DNA of 64,000 nucleotides from Kitasatospora sp. SolWspMP-SS2h (GTDB lineage: Bacteria; Actinomycetota; Actinomycetes; Streptomycetales; Streptomycetaceae). The notes beneath the pieces are model-generated. The model made no database searches, was not told the origin of the DNA, and was given only the letters and a program-made list of their open reading frames with translations. The stretch is taken from assembly GCF_003259315.1 (NCBI RefSeq), contig NZ_QLLT01000002.1:124001-188000 (forward strand), given 5' to 3'. The position numbers were made by a program, and so were the translations under genes. Shown in pieces: positions 52,265 through 61,303 of the stretch; position 1 is the stretch's first letter, and each line of letters opens with the position of its first letter.

Positions 52265-53689
52265 GTGTCCCTGCCCCGCCGCGTAGCACTGCTGTCGCTG
52301 CTGCTCGTCGTCCCGCTGCTGCCTGCCGCCCCGGCCTCCGCCGCGCCGCGGATCCAGCAGCGCAGCCTCGCCCCCACCAGCGCCCTGCCCGACACGCCGG
52401 TCGCGGCGACGCTCTCGGTCGGCTCGCTCTCCACCTGCGTCACCGTGGACGAACTCGGTGTCGGCGTCCGGGACGCCAACCAGCAGAACCTGGACTTCCC
52501 CGGCTCCACCGGCCGGACCCGGATCTGCCCCGGCGGCTACACCCTGACCACCGCCGCCCGCGGCTTCCCGGCCGGGACGTACACCGAGTTCGGCTTCTAC
52601 CGGATCGGCTCGACGTACTACGACCTGCCCAGCCAGACCCTGACCGTCGCCGCGCCCACCGTCCGCCAGCTCGCCCTGGTGCCCGCCCGGGCCGTCGCCG
52701 ACACCCCCGTCACCGCCACCCTGGCCCTCAACTCCACCGCCTGCCTGACGGCCGACGAGGTCGGTGTCGGCGTCCGGGACGCGAACCAGCAGAACCTGGA
52801 CTTCCCCGGCACCGCCACCGACGTGCGGATCTGCCCGCAGGGCTACACGCTGACCACCGCCGCCCGCAGCTTCCCGGCCGGGACGTACACCGAGTTCGGC
52901 TTCTACCGGATCGGGGGCGAGTACCACGACCTGCCCGGCCGGACGTTCACCGTCACCGGCTCGGTGGTCCCGCCCCACCCGCCGACGCCGCCGTTCCCCG
53001 CCGGGCAGCTGGTGTTCGACGAGGAGTTCAGCAGCCCGCCCGCCCTGGGCACCGTCTGGAACTCCTCCACCACCAGCGCCTACCGCTACGGCAACCACAA
53101 CCCGGACGACGACAAACTGGACTGGCTCCAGCCCGGCGCGCTGAGCAGCAGGAGCGGGGCGAACACCTTCACCGCCACTCCCGGCACCAACCTGCTGGAG
53201 AACGGCGACCGGTCCTGGGACACCGGCCTGCTCACCACCGAGGGCACCCAGCAGGGCTTCCAGGTCCGGCCCGGTGACTACGCGGAGGTCCGGATCCAAC
53301 TGCCCGGCGGCAACGGCGCCTGGCCGGCGCTGTGGACCTGGAAGGACGGCGGCAACGAGATCGACTCCTTCGAGTACCACCCGGACAACCCCAACCTGCT
53401 GGAACTCTCCAACCGGATCAACAGCGCCGGCACCTACTACACCGACGCCGACGCGATCCGCCCCGGCGCCTGGGTCAGCATCGGCGTCCACTACGGGGCC
53501 TCCAACAACGACTGGTACGTCAACCACGAGCTGGTCTTCTCCGACCACACCGGCACCGGCCCCAACTGGAGCGCTTACCTCATCTTCAACCTGTCGATCT
53601 GCGCGGGCTCCTGGCACCCCGCCCCGTCCGACACCGACCCGATCTCCACCGCCGCCGACTACCTGCGGGTCTGGCGGCCCCGCGCCTGA
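52265..53689 (+). CDS. Secreted GH16-like glycosidase with duplicated N-terminal domain
   Basis: 474-residue secreted protein. Signal peptide 1-26 (VALLSLLLVVPLLPAAPASA). Two tandem copies of a roughly 95-residue beta domain follow (about 31-130 and 134-230), sharing GVGVRDANQQNLDFPG and FPAGTYTEFGFYRIG. A Pro-rich linker (VVPPHPPTPPFP) leads to a GH16 fold with the catalytic E365-I-D367-x-x-E370 motif in NEIDSFEYHPDN. It should hydrolyse beta-glucans or galactans outside the cell; the N-terminal pair may bind carbohydrate. GTG 52265. Substrate cannot be fixed. Confidence 0.85.
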   Translation: MSLPRRVALLSLLLVVPLLPAAPASAAPRIQQRSLAPTSALPDTPVAATLSVGSLSTCVTVDELGVGVRDANQQNLDFPGSTGRTRICPGGYTLTTAARGFPAGTYTEFGFYRIGSTYYDLPSQTLTVAAPTVRQLALVPARAVADTPVTATLALNSTACLTADEVGVGVRDANQQNLDFPGTATDVRICPQGYTLTTAARSFPAGTYTEFGFYRIGGEYHDLPGRTFTVTGSVVPPHPPTPPFPAGQLVFDEEFSSPPALGTVWNSSTTSAYRYGNHNPDDDKLDWLQPGALSSRSGANTFTATPGTNLLENGDRSWDTGLLTTEGTQQGFQVRPGDYAEVRIQLPGGNGAWPALWTWKDGGNEIDSFEYHPDNPNLLELSNRINSAGTYYTDADAIRPGAWVSIGVHYGASNNDWYVNHELVFSDHTGTGPNWSAYLIFNLSICAGSWHPAPSDTDPISTAADYLRVWRPRA

Positions 53690-53880
53690 CGACCCGGCAG
53701 CCCCGGCGGGGCGGTACCGGCTCTCCGGCCGATGCCGCCCCGCCGTGCTGACGGCCCGGACCGTCGGGGACGGGGTGGGGTCGGTCTCCTCGCGCGGCCA
53801 GCGCTCGCGGGCGGCCGGCCGGTCCACCCGCTCGGCGGCGGACCGGCGTTCGGCCTCGGCGGCGGCCAGCGCCCGCAGCG

Positions 53881-53932
53881 GTCCGCCGCCGCCCGTCCGC
53901 CGCCGCCCGTCCGCCGCCGCCCGTCCGCCGCG
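53881..53932. repeat. 14-bp tandem repeat
   Basis: Three perfect copies of GTCCGCCGCCGCCC and part of a fourth in the 53690-53966 gap between convergent genes. No gene or hairpin terminator is otherwise evident in that gap. Confidence 0.75.
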
Positions 53933-53966
53933 CGGAGAACCCAGCGGCCGGACGTCCTGGCATCCG

Positions 53967-54722
53967 TCAGACCGCCCCGCCGGTGGCCAGGCGGTCGGCG
54001 ATCAGGGTGGTGACGGCCTGCTGGTGCTCGGCCAGGAAGAAGTGCCCGCCCGGGTAGGTGCGCACCTCCACCGGCCCGGTGGTGTGCACGGCCCAGGCCA
54101 CCGCCTCGTCCGGGGTGACCTGCTCGTCCGACTCGCCGGTGAGCACCGTCACCGGGCACTCCAGCGGCGGACCGGGCCGGTACCGGTAGGTCTCCACCGC
54201 CCGGTAGTCGGCGCGCAGCGGCGGCAGGAACAGCTCGACCAGCTCCGGGTCCTCCAGGGCGGCGGTCGCCGTCCCGCCCAGGGCGGCGAGGTGGGAGAGC
54301 AGTTCGGCGTCGGAGGCGTCGCGCAGTTCCGGGTCGGCCCGCAGGCAGTGCGGCGCGCGGCGTCCGGAGACCACCAGCAGCCGCGGCCCCCGCCCGGTGG
54401 CCGCGGCCAGCCGCCGGGCCGTCTCGTGGGCGAGCATCGCGCCCATGCTGTGCCCGAACAGGGCGGGCGGCTCGGGCAGCCAGGACGGCAGCAGCACCTC
54501 GGCGATCCGGTCGGCGAGCTCGTGCAGGTCCTCCAGCGGCTTCTCGTTCCACCGGTCCTGCCGGCCCGGGTACTGCACGGCCGTCACCGCGGCCCGGTCC
54601 CGCAGCGCCGCGGACAGCGGGTGCCAGTAGCTGGCCGTCCCGCCGGCGTGCGGGAAGCACACCAGCCGGGGCGCCCCGGCCGGACCGGGGTGGTAGCGGC
54701 GCAGCCAGTCGTCCGCGCTCAT
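53967..54722 (-). CDS. Type II thioesterase
   Basis: 251-residue alpha/beta hydrolase of the NRPS/PKS editing thioesterase family. Nucleophile S92 in ALFGHSMGAMLAHE, upstream YPGRQDRWNE, the aspartate in ESDEQVTPDEA and H in YPGGHFFLAEHQ. It removes stalled acyl groups from carrier proteins. It is 29 kb from the cluster in this window and alone on its strand, so it may serve a distant cluster, or this one in trans. ATG 54722 with AAGGGAA upstream. Confidence 0.92.
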   Translation of the reverse strand: MSADDWLRRYHPGPAGAPRLVCFPHAGGTASYWHPLSAALRDRAAVTAVQYPGRQDRWNEKPLEDLHELADRIAEVLLPSWLPEPPALFGHSMGAMLAHETARRLAAATGRGPRLLVVSGRRAPHCLRADPELRDASDAELLSHLAALGGTATAALEDPELVELFLPPLRADYRAVETYRYRPGPPLECPVTVLTGESDEQVTPDEAVAWAVHTTGPVEVRTYPGGHFFLAEHQQAVTTLIADRLATGGAV

Positions 54723-55024
54723 GCGGTGGGGTTCCCTTCGTCGTGGTCGGCAGGTCGCTCCCATGGTGCACCACCCCGGACCGCGCCCGGGACCGAACGC
54801 CTGCGCCCGGCAATGGACTTGGCCGCCCCCGGACCGTCCCTCACGCCACTCCCGGCCCGCCCCCGGCGCCGTCGGACCGGCCGACCGCCGCCACCGGACC
54901 CGACACCCCGCCGCGCCCTTCCCGATCATCGTTATGCAGTCTTGACCTTCGAGGCGCGACGGGCCGCCCCGCCCGAGGCGTGACTCCAGGACGTCGACGG
55001 AACACTTTCCAACCGGGGGACCAC
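54723..55024. other. Divergent intergenic region
   Basis: 302 bases between the thioesterase and sigma-factor genes. Contains a relatively AT-rich stretch around TCATCGTTATGCAGTCTTGA (54927-54946) which may hold the sigma-factor promoter. No open frame with coding bias. Confidence 0.4.
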
Positions 55025-55543
55025 ATGACCGAGGGGCTCGACTTCGACGAGTTCGCGGCCGGCCGGGCACGCCGCCTGTTCCACCTGGCGTACCTGATGT
55101 GCGGGGACTGGCACCAGGCGCAGGACCTGGTGCAGACCGCGCTGTCCAAGCTCTACCCGGTCTGGGGACGGTTGCAGCGCGGCGACGGCGCGGCCGGCAT
55201 CGACGCCTACGCCCGCAAGGTGCTGCTGCGCTGCTACCTCTCCCACCGGCGGCTGCGCCGCTCCAGCGAACTCGCGGTCGACGAGTTCCCCGAGGAGCCG
55301 TCGATCGGCGCCCGGGAGGGCAGCTCGGCCGCCCTGCGGATCACCCTGGTCGCCGCGCTGCGCCAACTGCCGCCCCGCAACCGGGCCGTCGTGGTGCTCC
55401 GCTACCTGGAGGACTACAGCCTGGAGGAGACGGCCGAGGCCATGGGCATCACCGTCAGCGCGGTCAAGAGCCTCAACTCCCGCTCGATGGCCCGCCTGCG
55501 CACCATCCTGGGCCCCGACCGCGCCCTGCTGCTCCAGGACTGA
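55025..55543 (+). CDS. ECF sigma factor (SigE-family type)
   Basis: 172-residue extracytoplasmic-function sigma factor. Region 2 is LFHLAYLMCGDWHQAQDLVQ (residues 18-37), and region 4 is LPPRNRAVVVLRYLEDYSLE with the helix-turn-helix VSAVKSLNSRSMARLR. The group is the abundant streptomycete SigE-like/ECF set. ATG 55025 after GGGGGACC. 49 bases before a membrane-protein gene that may be its antagonist. Targets are unknown. Confidence 0.92.
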   Translation: MTEGLDFDEFAAGRARRLFHLAYLMCGDWHQAQDLVQTALSKLYPVWGRLQRGDGAAGIDAYARKVLLRCYLSHRRLRRSSELAVDEFPEEPSIGAREGSSAALRITLVAALRQLPPRNRAVVVLRYLEDYSLEETAEAMGITVSAVKSLNSRSMARLRTILGPDRALLLQD

Positions 55544-55592
55544 CCCCCACCGCACCAGCCCCTGACCCGCTCGTCACGGAAGGCATCGGACC

Positions 55593-56522
55593 TTGGACCC
55601 GGACCGCGCTCTCGACCCCGACCCCGACCTCGAACTGGACCTGGAGCTCTCCGCCCTGATGGGGACGAGCGTCCGGGACATCAGCGTGCCCGTCGCGGTG
55701 ATCGTCGCCGAGAGCGGCCGCCTCGGCCGCCGCCGGAAGGCGGCCCGGCGGCTGCGGACCGCCGGGGCGGCGCTGGCCGTCGCCGCCGTCGCCTTCGCGG
55801 GCGCGAACGCCGGACTCCCGCTGCTCGGCACCGCCCCGACCGTCCGGGCCGGCGCCGCCCCGGCCCGGCAGCCGGAACCGGACCCGGGCGTTCCCGCCGC
55901 CTCCGCCGGGGAACGCTGGCGGCCGCTCCCGCTGCCGGTCGTCTCCCCAATGCAGAACGGCCCCGACCAGCCGGTCACCGCGGACCGGGCCGTCCTGGCC
56001 TTCGACGCGTACGGGGTGCTCCAGAATCTACGGACGGCGCTGCCCGTCCACCGGAACAACCTCAGCCCGGGCACCCCGTTCGAGGCCGATCGCCAAGGCG
56101 GCTCCACTGTCCACCTGACCTATACCGACGCCGCCGGAGCGGCTGCCCTCGAACTGGCCCTGCGCCGCACCGAACTGCCCTTCCCCGCCGACGGCGCCAC
56201 CCCCGCCGACGACCAGCTCCCGTTCCGGTGCGGCCACGACAGCGGCACCTCCGGCAACCACGAGGACACCTGCCTCTCCGGCTACCGTCCCGACGGCAGC
56301 TGGGAGCTGGTCGCCGCGAACGACGCGCAGGTCCCCGGCCTGTTCGGCTACCGGGTGGCGATCTGGCGCCCGGACGGCACCGTCCTCGACTTCACCGAGT
56401 ACGCCGGCACCGTCACCCCCGAGGGCGAACCCGTCCGTTCCGGCCGCACCCGCCCCCCGTTCGCGCTCACCGCCTGGCGCTCCATCGCCGAGAGCCCGCT
56501 CTGGACCTACTACATCTCCTGA
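55593..56522 (+). CDS. Single-pass membrane protein, possible sigma partner
   Basis: 309-residue protein with a cytoplasmic N terminus of about 55 residues, one transmembrane helix (LRTAGAALAVAAVAFAGANAG) and an extracellular domain of about 220 residues with a cysteine pair (FRCGHDSG and DTCLSGYRP). TTG at 55593 follows GGAAGG. Position after the ECF sigma gene suggests a regulatory or sensing role, but it has no recognisable zinc anti-sigma motif. The mature domain is unknown to me. Confidence 0.78.
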   Translation: MDPDRALDPDPDLELDLELSALMGTSVRDISVPVAVIVAESGRLGRRRKAARRLRTAGAALAVAAVAFAGANAGLPLLGTAPTVRAGAAPARQPEPDPGVPAASAGERWRPLPLPVVSPMQNGPDQPVTADRAVLAFDAYGVLQNLRTALPVHRNNLSPGTPFEADRQGGSTVHLTYTDAAGAAALELALRRTELPFPADGATPADDQLPFRCGHDSGTSGNHEDTCLSGYRPDGSWELVAANDAQVPGLFGYRVAIWRPDGTVLDFTEYAGTVTPEGEPVRSGRTRPPFALTAWRSIAESPLWTYYIS

Positions 56523-56534
56523 CCGCCCGTCCGT

Positions 56535-56624
56535 CCCCCCGGCCCGACACGGCCCGTCCCCCCGGCCCGGCACGGCCCGACCCCCGGCCCGGCACGGCCC
56601 GACCCCCGGCCCGACTCGGCCCGA
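56535..56624. repeat. 22-23 bp tandem repeat, four copies
   Basis: Four units of the type CCCCCGGCCCGGCACGGCCC in the gap after the membrane-protein gene. May act as a rough terminator; no gene. Confidence 0.75.
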
Positions 56625-56651
56625 CCGCCGGTCAGCGCCCCGCCGAACGCG

Positions 56652-56657
56652 TAGGGT
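56652..56657 (+). promoter_or_regulatory. -10 box TAGGGT of a leaderless promoter
   Basis: TAGGGT ends seven bases before the GTG start of the STAND ATPase gene with no ribosome site between, the typical layout of a leaderless actinobacterial transcript. Confidence 0.55.
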
Positions 56658-56664
56658 TGGTCGG

Positions 56665-58806
56665 GTGAGCGAGCAGACGCACAACGTGGTCGGCGGCCGG
56701 GCCAGGGTGGAGAGCCTGGTGCAGGCCAACCGCATCGACGCCGTCCACGTCCACCCGGCGAGGGTGCTGGTCCACCACCCCTCCTTCGAACTGCCGCCGG
56801 AGAAGGCGTACTTCGTCGACCGGGCGGCGGAGCAGCAGCGGATCGCCGCCACCGCCGCCGGACCGGACGCCGACGGCACCCGCCCCCGGGTCCTCGCCGT
56901 CAGCGGCCTCGGCGGCATCGGCAAGACCGCCCTGTGCGTCCGGGCCGGCCACCGGCTCGCCGACCGCCACCCGGACGGCGCCCACTACCTCGACCTGGAC
57001 GAGTACCGGCGCGACGGCGTCACCGACCTCGCCGCCGTCCTGACCGACCTGTTGCGCTCGCTCGGCGTCGAGCAGGAGTGGCTGCGCCGCGACTTCCGCG
57101 GCCTGGTCCGCCAGTTCTGGGACCGCACCCGCGGCAAGCGCCTGCTCCTGGTCGTCGACAACGCCCGCACCGCCGCCGAGGCCGAACCGCTGCTGCCCGC
57201 CTCCGCCCGCAGCCTGGTCCTGGTCACCAGCCACGGCCCGCTGTACGACCTCGGCCCCGCCGCCGAGGAACTCGTCCTCGCCCCGCTCGGCGCGGAGCAC
57301 ACCGCCGAACTGCTGCGCGCGTTCCTCGGCGAGCAGCGCTGGGCCGACGCCGACCCCGCCGCCGTCCGGGCGCTCGCCGCCGTCTGCGAGGGACTGCCGA
57401 AGGCCGCCGAGGTGGCCGGCGACCTCGCCCGCAAGTACCCGCACCGCGGCCTGGCCGCACTCGCCGAACGGCTCACCGCCGACCTGCACGAGCGAGGGAG
57501 CGCCCCCGTGGAAGCCGTCTGGGACGCCGCCTGCGCCGAACTCGGCCCCGAAGCCGCCCGGTTGTACCGCCTCCTGCCCGAGTGCCCCGGCCCGTTCGTG
57601 GTCCTGCCGACCGCCGCTGCGCTGCTCGGCCGCGACCTGTTCGACACCGAGGACGCCCTCGCCGAACTCCTCGCCGCCGGACTGCTCGACCACCGCTCCG
57701 GCGGCTACCGCCAGCACGCCCTGGTCCGCGGCCACGCCCGCCGCGCCGCCCGCGCCGCCGACCCCGAGGGCACCGAACGCGCCGCCGCCCGCGCCCGCCT
57801 GCTGCACTGGCTGCGCCGCCAGACCGCCCGCGCCGACCTGCTGACGGCCGGCCCCCGCGCCACCGTCCAGACCGAACTCCCGCCGCTGCCCGGCGTCCCC
57901 GACGCCGACCTCGGCACCGCCAAGGCCGACGCGCTGCGCTGGATCGAGGCCAACCGGCACGCCCTGTACGGCGCGGTCGCCCTCGCCTACGACAGCGGCC
58001 ACGACGAGGACGCCGTCGCACTCGCCGAATCGCTCTGGACGCACTTCCTCGACCACCCCCGGCACGCCGACGCCGTCGACGCCTTCCGCACCGCCGTCGT
58101 CGCCGCCGACCGCGCCGAACACCTGCTCGCCCGGGTCCGCACCCGCGACATGCTGGCCCGACCGCTCTGGGAGCAGGGCGAGTTCGAGGAGGCAGCCGCC
58201 GCCGTCGAGCAGGCGTGCGCGCTGGCCGCCCTGCTCGACGACTCCCACCCGCACCGCCGGATGGCCGGCTCCGCGATCGACTTCCGCGGCCAACTCGCCC
58301 TCGCCCGGGGCGAATCCGCCGCCGCCCGGGGCGACCGGACGGCCGCGCTCGCCGACTTCGCCGCCGCCCGCGCCGACTTCACCGCAGCCCGGGAGATCCA
58401 GCGGGCGATCGGCAACGCGTACGGCGCCGCCCTACAGACCTACCAGCTCGCCAAGACCGCCACCGCCGCCGCCGACCACCCGGCCGCCGCCGAACTCTTC
58501 GCCGCGGCCCGCGCCGAGTTCGCCGCCCTGCCGGGCCGCCGCCGGATGGCCGCCCGCACCGCCTTCGGCCTGGCCCGGGCGTTGCGCCTGCTCGGCCGCC
58601 CCGCCGAGGCCGGGGCCCCGCTCGCCGAGGCCCTGGCGGACGCCGTCGAGCGCGGCTCCAGCTACGACGAGGCCCGGATCACCACCGAACTCGCCGAACT
58701 CGCCGACAGCACCGGCCACCCCGCCGACGCCGCCCGCCACCGCGCCCACGCCGCCGCCCTGCGCGCCGCCCACGGCGGGGCACGGACGGAACCCGGCACG
58801 GACTGA
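56665..58806 (+). CDS. STAND/NB-ARC ATPase with TPR-like repeats
   Basis: 713-residue signalling ATPase. N terminus NVVGGRARVESLVQANRID is a short conserved leader of streptomycete STAND proteins. The P-loop is GLGGIGKT (81-88), with Walker B KRLLLVVDNA and RNBS-like ARSLVLVTSHGPLYDL; a winged-helix region follows. From about residue 430 to the end, helical repeats (ARGDRTAALADFAAARADFTAA) form a TPR-like sensor. No N-terminal enzymatic effector or DNA-binding domain is seen. It may be a regulatory or defence-type switch; the partner is unknown. Confidence 0.85.
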   Translation: MSEQTHNVVGGRARVESLVQANRIDAVHVHPARVLVHHPSFELPPEKAYFVDRAAEQQRIAATAAGPDADGTRPRVLAVSGLGGIGKTALCVRAGHRLADRHPDGAHYLDLDEYRRDGVTDLAAVLTDLLRSLGVEQEWLRRDFRGLVRQFWDRTRGKRLLLVVDNARTAAEAEPLLPASARSLVLVTSHGPLYDLGPAAEELVLAPLGAEHTAELLRAFLGEQRWADADPAAVRALAAVCEGLPKAAEVAGDLARKYPHRGLAALAERLTADLHERGSAPVEAVWDAACAELGPEAARLYRLLPECPGPFVVLPTAAALLGRDLFDTEDALAELLAAGLLDHRSGGYRQHALVRGHARRAARAADPEGTERAAARARLLHWLRRQTARADLLTAGPRATVQTELPPLPGVPDADLGTAKADALRWIEANRHALYGAVALAYDSGHDEDAVALAESLWTHFLDHPRHADAVDAFRTAVVAADRAEHLLARVRTRDMLARPLWEQGEFEEAAAAVEQACALAALLDDSHPHRRMAGSAIDFRGQLALARGESAAARGDRTAALADFAAARADFTAAREIQRAIGNAYGAALQTYQLAKTATAAADHPAAAELFAAARAEFAALPGRRRMAARTAFGLARALRLLGRPAEAGAPLAEALADAVERGSSYDEARITTELAELADSTGHPADAARHRAHAAALRAAHGGARTEPGTD

Positions 58807-58833
58807 GCCGGGACCGGCCCCGGCACTCAGACA

Positions 58834-58920
58834 TCAGGGCTCGACAGGGCTCGGCAAGGCTCAGAGTTCGTCAGGGCTCAGCAGGGCTCGTCAGGGACCG
58901 GCAGGGACCGGCAGGGCTCA
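58834..58920. repeat. Short tandem repeat CAGGGCTCGG-like
   Basis: About eight imperfect copies of CAGGGCTCG(T/G) between the convergent STAND and GT-B-like genes, running into the stop of the latter. Confidence 0.7.
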
Positions 58921-60573
58921 GAGCTCGGCGTCCAGCTCCTCCGGCCCGGCGGCCCGCAGCTCCAGGCGGACCGTCACCGCGCCCACCGTGCAGTCGAGTT
59001 CCACCGGCAGCCCCCCGACGGCGGCCGACCCCCGGTGCGCGACCAGCCAGGCGTACACCGCGGAGACCGCCGCGGCCGGGTCGATCCGGTGGACCCGGCC
59101 GTCCGCGCGGTGCGGCGGCACCCGCAGGGCGAACGGGCCGTGCTCGCGGTGCACCAGCAGGCAGCGCTCGCGGGAGAGCAGCGCGGCGGCGACCCGGCAG
59201 CCCGGCAGCTCGTCCAGGACGTGCGCGGCCCAGCCGGCGGCCGACCAGCGGCCGGTGCCGGGGCGCCGCCACAGCACCGCCGCGCTGCGCTGCTCGGCGA
59301 GGCCCGCCGCGCCGTGCTGGGCGGACCGGTGGTGCACCGGCAGCTCGGTGGCGACCGGGAAGCGCTCCACGCGCACCCGCCGCCCGTCCACCTCGGCCCG
59401 CACCGCCAGCGCCGGGGCGGGGGGCCGGGCCGCCACCGGGTCGGGCAGCAGCTCGGGCGCCAGCGGGGTCCGCGGCGGCGTCAGGCCGATCAGCCGGTAC
59501 AGCTCGGCGCGCAGCAGCGGCAGCGCCAGGTCGGGGCGGCCGAAGGCGTCGGCGGCGAACCGCGCCGGGTCCGGGACGCGGGCCTCGCGCAACAGTTCGG
59601 GCAGGCCGGCGGTGTCGGTGAAGCGCGGCGCGACGGCGAGCAGCCGGGCCATCGGCGTGCCGGGGATCAGCTCCGTCCCGCCGTCGTAGCCGTCCAGGAC
59701 GAGGGTGCGGCCGAGCGCGGCGGCGTACAGCGCGGTCGAGCCGTGGTCGGTGAGCACCGCGTCGGCGGCGACCAGGACGGAGGCCCACTCCTGGTGCGAG
59801 GAGGGCAGCAGCAGCCCGGCCTGGAGGGCGGGGCGGAGCTGCTCGGCCAGGTTGTGGCTGCCGCGTTCGCCGATCTCGTTGGGGTGCACCACCAGGGCCA
59901 CCCGGTAGTCGTCCACGGGCAGGTGGAGCGCCAGTTCCAGCGGGAGGTCGGGGCGGCGGGCCAGCAGGCTCTCCGCGCCGTGGGTGGTCAGCACCGCCAG
60001 CAGGGTCCGCTCGCCGACGCCGAGCCGGTCCCGGTAGGTCTCCCGGCGGCCGACCGACTGCCGCATCCGGTCCAGGGTGGGGTCGCCGACCACGACGGCG
60101 CGGGCGGCGGCCGACGGGCACAACTCGGTGAGCCGGGCCAGCTGCTCGTGGTGCCCGAGGCCGTGCAGGTCGGCCCACGGCTCGCCGTCGGAGAGCAGGA
60201 ACGCGGGGTCCAGGCCGGACGGCAGGCCCGGCGAACCCTCGGTGCCGAACGACTTGTTGAACCCGGCGCCGTGCGGCAGCAGCGCCCTGGCCCGGCCGGA
60301 CAGGCTGGTCAGCGCGCCCTTGGGGCCGGCGGAGAGGATCAGGTCGAAGCGCTCGCGCCGGGCCTGCTCGAAGTCCATCACCCGGGCGCCCGAGCGGTCC
60401 AGGGCGGCCAGCGCGTCCAGCCCGAACCGGGAGCCGGGCACCACGGTGAACCAGCGGTCGATCCGCGGGTCGCCCCCGAACACCGGCAGCACGTCCAGCA
60501 GCCGGTTCAGCGCCACCGCCGAGCGGAACGCCAGCAGCACGGAGGGCCGCTGGTCCCGGTCGGCGTCAGACAT
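58918..60573 (-). CDS. GT-B-like protein of unknown function
   Basis: 551-residue protein. Segments SVLLAFRSAVALNRLLDVLP, VALVVHPNEIGERGSHNL and LVAADAVLTDHGSTALYAAA resemble CDP-glycerol glycerophosphotransferase-like or other GT-B enzymes, with the Asp-His-Gly-Ser motif at the donor site. The last 190 residues form an extra domain (VRAEVDGRRVRVERFPVATE and on). Annotated homologues in streptomycetes are usually hypothetical or called translation factor in error. ATG 60573. No neighbour helps assign a role. Confidence 0.65.
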   Translation of the reverse strand: MSDADRDQRPSVLLAFRSAVALNRLLDVLPVFGGDPRIDRWFTVVPGSRFGLDALAALDRSGARVMDFEQARRERFDLILSAGPKGALTSLSGRARALLPHGAGFNKSFGTEGSPGLPSGLDPAFLLSDGEPWADLHGLGHHEQLARLTELCPSAAARAVVVGDPTLDRMRQSVGRRETYRDRLGVGERTLLAVLTTHGAESLLARRPDLPLELALHLPVDDYRVALVVHPNEIGERGSHNLAEQLRPALQAGLLLPSSHQEWASVLVAADAVLTDHGSTALYAAALGRTLVLDGYDGGTELIPGTPMARLLAVAPRFTDTAGLPELLREARVPDPARFAADAFGRPDLALPLLRAELYRLIGLTPPRTPLAPELLPDPVAARPPAPALAVRAEVDGRRVRVERFPVATELPVHHRSAQHGAAGLAEQRSAAVLWRRPGTGRWSAAGWAAHVLDELPGCRVAAALLSRERCLLVHREHGPFALRVPPHRADGRVHRIDPAAAVSAVYAWLVAHRGSAAVGGLPVELDCTVGAVTVRLELRAAGPEELDAEL

Positions 60574-60741
60574 GTGCCGATGCTATCGGCGTTCCCCCGG
60601 TCCCGCCCGGCAGGCCGGGCCCTGACCTGCCGTCACCCCGCCGCCACCCACCCCTCCCGGGCGACGCGCACCGGGCGGGCTGAGCGCTCCTGACACCCCG
60701 TCCGGCCGACAGCCGACCGCCAGTCAGCCGTCAGCCGTCCG

Positions 60742-60873
60742 TCAGCCGGCCGTGAGCTGGACGGCCGCCTCCACGCCGGAGGCGATCGCGCCGGCGATCC
60801 AGGCGTGGTAGCGCGGCTGGCACGTCCTCGGATGCCCCGCCCAACGCAGCACCCGCCCCCCGTCATTCCGCAT
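60742..60873 (-). pseudogene. 43-residue frame resembling an amine-oxidase C terminus
   Basis: Small frame with coding bias: VLRWAGHPRTCQPRYHAWIA then GAIASGVEAAVQLTAG. The GAIxSGxxAA ending recalls the C-terminal FAD-binding segment of flavin amine oxidases, the rest of which is absent. Probably a gene remnant in the 60574-61054 interval, which otherwise contains only the palindrome and promoter region of the next gene. Weak evidence. Confidence 0.3.
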
Positions 60874-60960
60874 GAGAACGAGTCTCCCGACCCCACGTCA
60901 CATCCCGGCCGCACCCACACCTCGCTTCCCCCACCGGGCCCCGCCTCGGGCACCGGTGAT

Positions 60961-60978
60961 CTTTCCTGTTCCGGAAAG
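60961..60978. promoter_or_regulatory. Palindrome upstream of the XRE module
   Basis: CTTTCC-TGTTCC-GGAAAG, a perfect 6-bp inverted repeat. TTGACC (60988-60993) follows ten bases later, so a protein bound here would overlap the likely promoter of the module. Confidence 0.5.
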
Positions 60979-61054
60979 CCGAGATTCTTGACCTTGCGCC
61001 GCGCGGGTCGGGAGCATCGGGCTGGACAGGAGCCGCATGTGACAGGGGGGCACG

Positions 61055-61303
61055 ATGCTGCGCTGGTTGTCCGGGGAAGGGTCCTGCAACAACGGAACGT
61101 GCCCGACACCGTGGGGCGCCGAGAACGGGAACTACGTGGTGCAGGGGTACGTGATCACTGATCCTGAACGTCTGGCGGAACTCGATCTGCCGGAGGGTGA
61201 GACGGCGGTCATGGTCCCGGCATCGGTCCTGGACGAGTACCTGCGCTACCGGGACATCGCCCTGGCGCACGCCATGCCGTTCGGGGAGTACACGGCTGCT
61301 TGA
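61055..61303 (+). CDS. Small protein of the XRE module
   Basis: 82-residue protein. GSCNNGTCPTPWGAENGNYV contains two cysteines, and the C-terminal half (VITDPERLAELDLPEGETAV) is acidic. No known domain, but small acidic proteins coupled to Scr1-type regulators are common in streptomycetes. ATG 61055. Its stop overlaps the TTG start of the XRE gene (TTGA), so the two are made together and may interact. Confidence 0.7.
   Translation: MLRWLSGEGSCNNGTCPTPWGAENGNYVVQGYVITDPERLAELDLPEGETAVMVPASVLDEYLRYRDIALAHAMPFGEYTAA

Noticed and set aside
60633..61109. Minus-strand open frame of 158 codons
   Set aside because: Poor codon bias and overlap with the start of the XRE module; only the 60742-60873 frame looks biased.
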